This document shows, piece by piece, positions 63,183 through 64,000 of a stretch of 64,000 nucleotides of DNA. Location of the stretch: NCBI RefSeq assembly GCF_017873435.1, contig NZ_JAGGKG010000001.1:434001-498000 (forward strand), written 5' to 3'. How positions within the stretch are numbered: position 1 is the stretch's first letter; every line of letters begins with the position of its first letter. Below the pieces are notes generated by a model. It worked only from the letters and a program-made list of their open reading frames with translations, was not told where the DNA came from and ran no database searches. The stretch is from Paenibacillus turicensis. GTDB lineage: Bacteria > Bacillota > Bacilli > Paenibacillales > Paenibacillaceae. Position numbers and translations under genes: made by a program.

Positions 63183-63467
63183 TTACAATTCTATTACATT
63201 CTTCCATAAAGAATAAGCAAGCTGTATCCCATCCTCCATGCCTTGCTTGTAGAGTTTTTCTTGAATTAACGACTGTCTATAATGATGCTGATCTTCCCAT
63301 GCTCTGAATTCAGGGGTTTGTACTATATTTTCATTATCAAACATTGCATAAAACATCCTACGCTCTTCCCGTCGTATCTCTCGTAATTTGGAGTCATTCT
63401 CAATTTTAGCCGTGACTTCATCTAACCTATTTAGTATTGCTTGACTTAGCCAAAACGGCAATTCCAT
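63183..63467 (-). CDS. Hypothetical helical protein (94 aa)
   Basis: 94 residues, entirely helical and charged: a heptad-like LNRLDEVTAKIENDSKLREIRREERR, then a Gln-rich middle and a C-terminal helix QGMEDGIQLAYSLWKNVIEL. This resembles the DUF6809-type small proteins of Bacillota (tentative). AGGTGG precedes the ATG. Confidence 0.5.
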   Translation of the reverse strand: MELPFWLSQAILNRLDEVTAKIENDSKLREIRREERRMFYAMFDNENIVQTPEFRAWEDQHHYRQSLIQEKLYKQGMEDGIQLAYSLWKNVIEL

Positions 63468-63853
63468 TTCCTATCCACCTCAATCTTAATATGGTTATGG
63501 ATTTTTTCATTATTGTACATAAACTTATTCTTATTTTGATGCGAAATTCGGATTAAAAAAAATAACACCTTCAAAAAAGTTACCCTAACTAATGTTAAGC
63601 TTCTGATCATGAAGGTGATATGTGGGATATACGGAGTTCAATACGATTCCCAAGTCTATTTAATTTTAATATTTTCATTTCCCCATCTCTTTCAGAACCT
63701 CTACCGAATCAATCTTCCAACTCCAATTAGCGTAGACAAGAAGTTCTCATTTGGTTCCCCTCATATGTATATTTTAACTTTACAGTTCATTATGGGTATA
63801 ATAGCTACATAGCTTGAGATATTATTAATTTTAACATACAGGAGATGATAGTG
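63468..63853. other. Intergenic region with a promoter for the last gene
   Basis: 386 bases without a convincing gene; a 67-codon frame at 63609-63812 has no ribosome site or coding character. It contains an 8-bp inverted repeat CACCTTCA / TGAAGGTG (63566-63573, 63610-63617) and, near its right end, TTTAAC (63773-63778), 18 bases, TATAAT (63797-63802), a plausible promoter for the metallophosphoesterase. Confidence 0.45.
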
Positions 63854-64000
63854 ATGAGAATAGGCGTCGTATCAGATACACATATATTTCGCGCGGGTAA
63901 AAAGTTACCTCAGCTACTAATTGAGGAATTTAGTAAGGTTGATCTAATTTTGCATTTGGGAGATTGGGTTGTGATGGATGTGTATGATCAATTAGCCCAG
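63854..64000 (+). CDS. Metallophosphoesterase, YfcE/MJ0936 type (N-terminal part, cut by window edge)
   Basis: The ATG at 63854 follows AGGAGATGA. The 49 codons in view read MRIGVVSDTHIFRAG.. then DLILHLGDW, which are the first two metal-binding motifs (D-x-H and GDxx) of calcineurin-like phosphodiesterases of the YfcE family. The remaining motifs lie outside the window, so activity and exact subgroup cannot be judged. Confidence 0.75.
   Translation, partial: MRIGVVSDTHIFRAGKKLPQLLIEEFSKVDLILHLGDWVVMDVYDQLAQ

Noticed and set aside
63609..63812. 67-codon ORF before the metallophosphoesterase
   Set aside because: No ribosome site, atypical composition, overlaps the likely promoter of the next gene.

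Overview
The window is AT-rich chromosomal DNA from a Gram-positive, low-GC Bacillota. I infer Paenibacillaceae or a close relative. The reasons are strong AGGAGG ribosome sites with many TTG/GTG starts, SLH-anchored surface proteins, YesM/YesN-type two-component systems, several GH43/GH31 glycosidases, a YozG/YoaS-like pair, a Gram-positive RHS polymorphic toxin and a holin-like type I toxin. No rRNA, tRNA, CRISPR array or complete insertion sequence was seen.

Left part (1-16.6 kb): after a truncated gene and a small ORF comes a minus-strand surface system. It contains an SLH protein with two cohesin-like domains and, directly upstream in the same operon, a secreted 13-repeat propeller-like protein ending in a dockerin. 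Upstream of these are a response regulator with a SARP/BTAD output domain and a very large double-headed hybrid histidine kinase. The kinase and dockerin/cohesin promoters share the same tandem direct repeat with an 11-bp period just upstream of the -10 box, as expected for a SARP-type operator. Next come decayed DNA (an ORF remnant, a toxin remnant and an IS3-family remnant) and a run of small housekeeping or stress genes (DinB, GNATs, YdeI-like, XRE + DUF2975).

Middle (16.8-43.8 kb): alpha-carbonic anhydrase lipoprotein, M50-like membrane protease, type B carboxylesterase, GH43 enzyme, MFS transporter, a lipoprotein flavoreductase with an FMN-binding domain divergent from a YesM/YesN pair, a GH43-GH43-GH31 cluster divergent from an AraC regulator, and a complete NikABCDE/CntABCDF-type ABC importer whose promoter carries a near-perfect Fur box. 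Three diverged hairpin elements (MITE-like, one with an 8-bp target duplication) lie in intergenic spaces of this part and of the right part.

Right part (43.9-64 kb): a caspase/CHAT-like small protein, a 27-codon type I toxin with a sequestered ribosome site, a TrmO-like methyltransferase behind a MerR-type promoter, a Tm-1-like/TIM-barrel operon whose regulator is the same TIM barrel fused to an AraC helix-turn-helix, and a 1709-residue RHS toxin with overlapping immunity gene. Beside the RHS gene are an orphan toxin tip with its own candidate immunity gene and a further orphan immunity-like gene. The window closes with an ankyrin protein, a formate/nitrite channel with two FNR-like boxes, NUDIX and small genes, and the start of a metallophosphoesterase.
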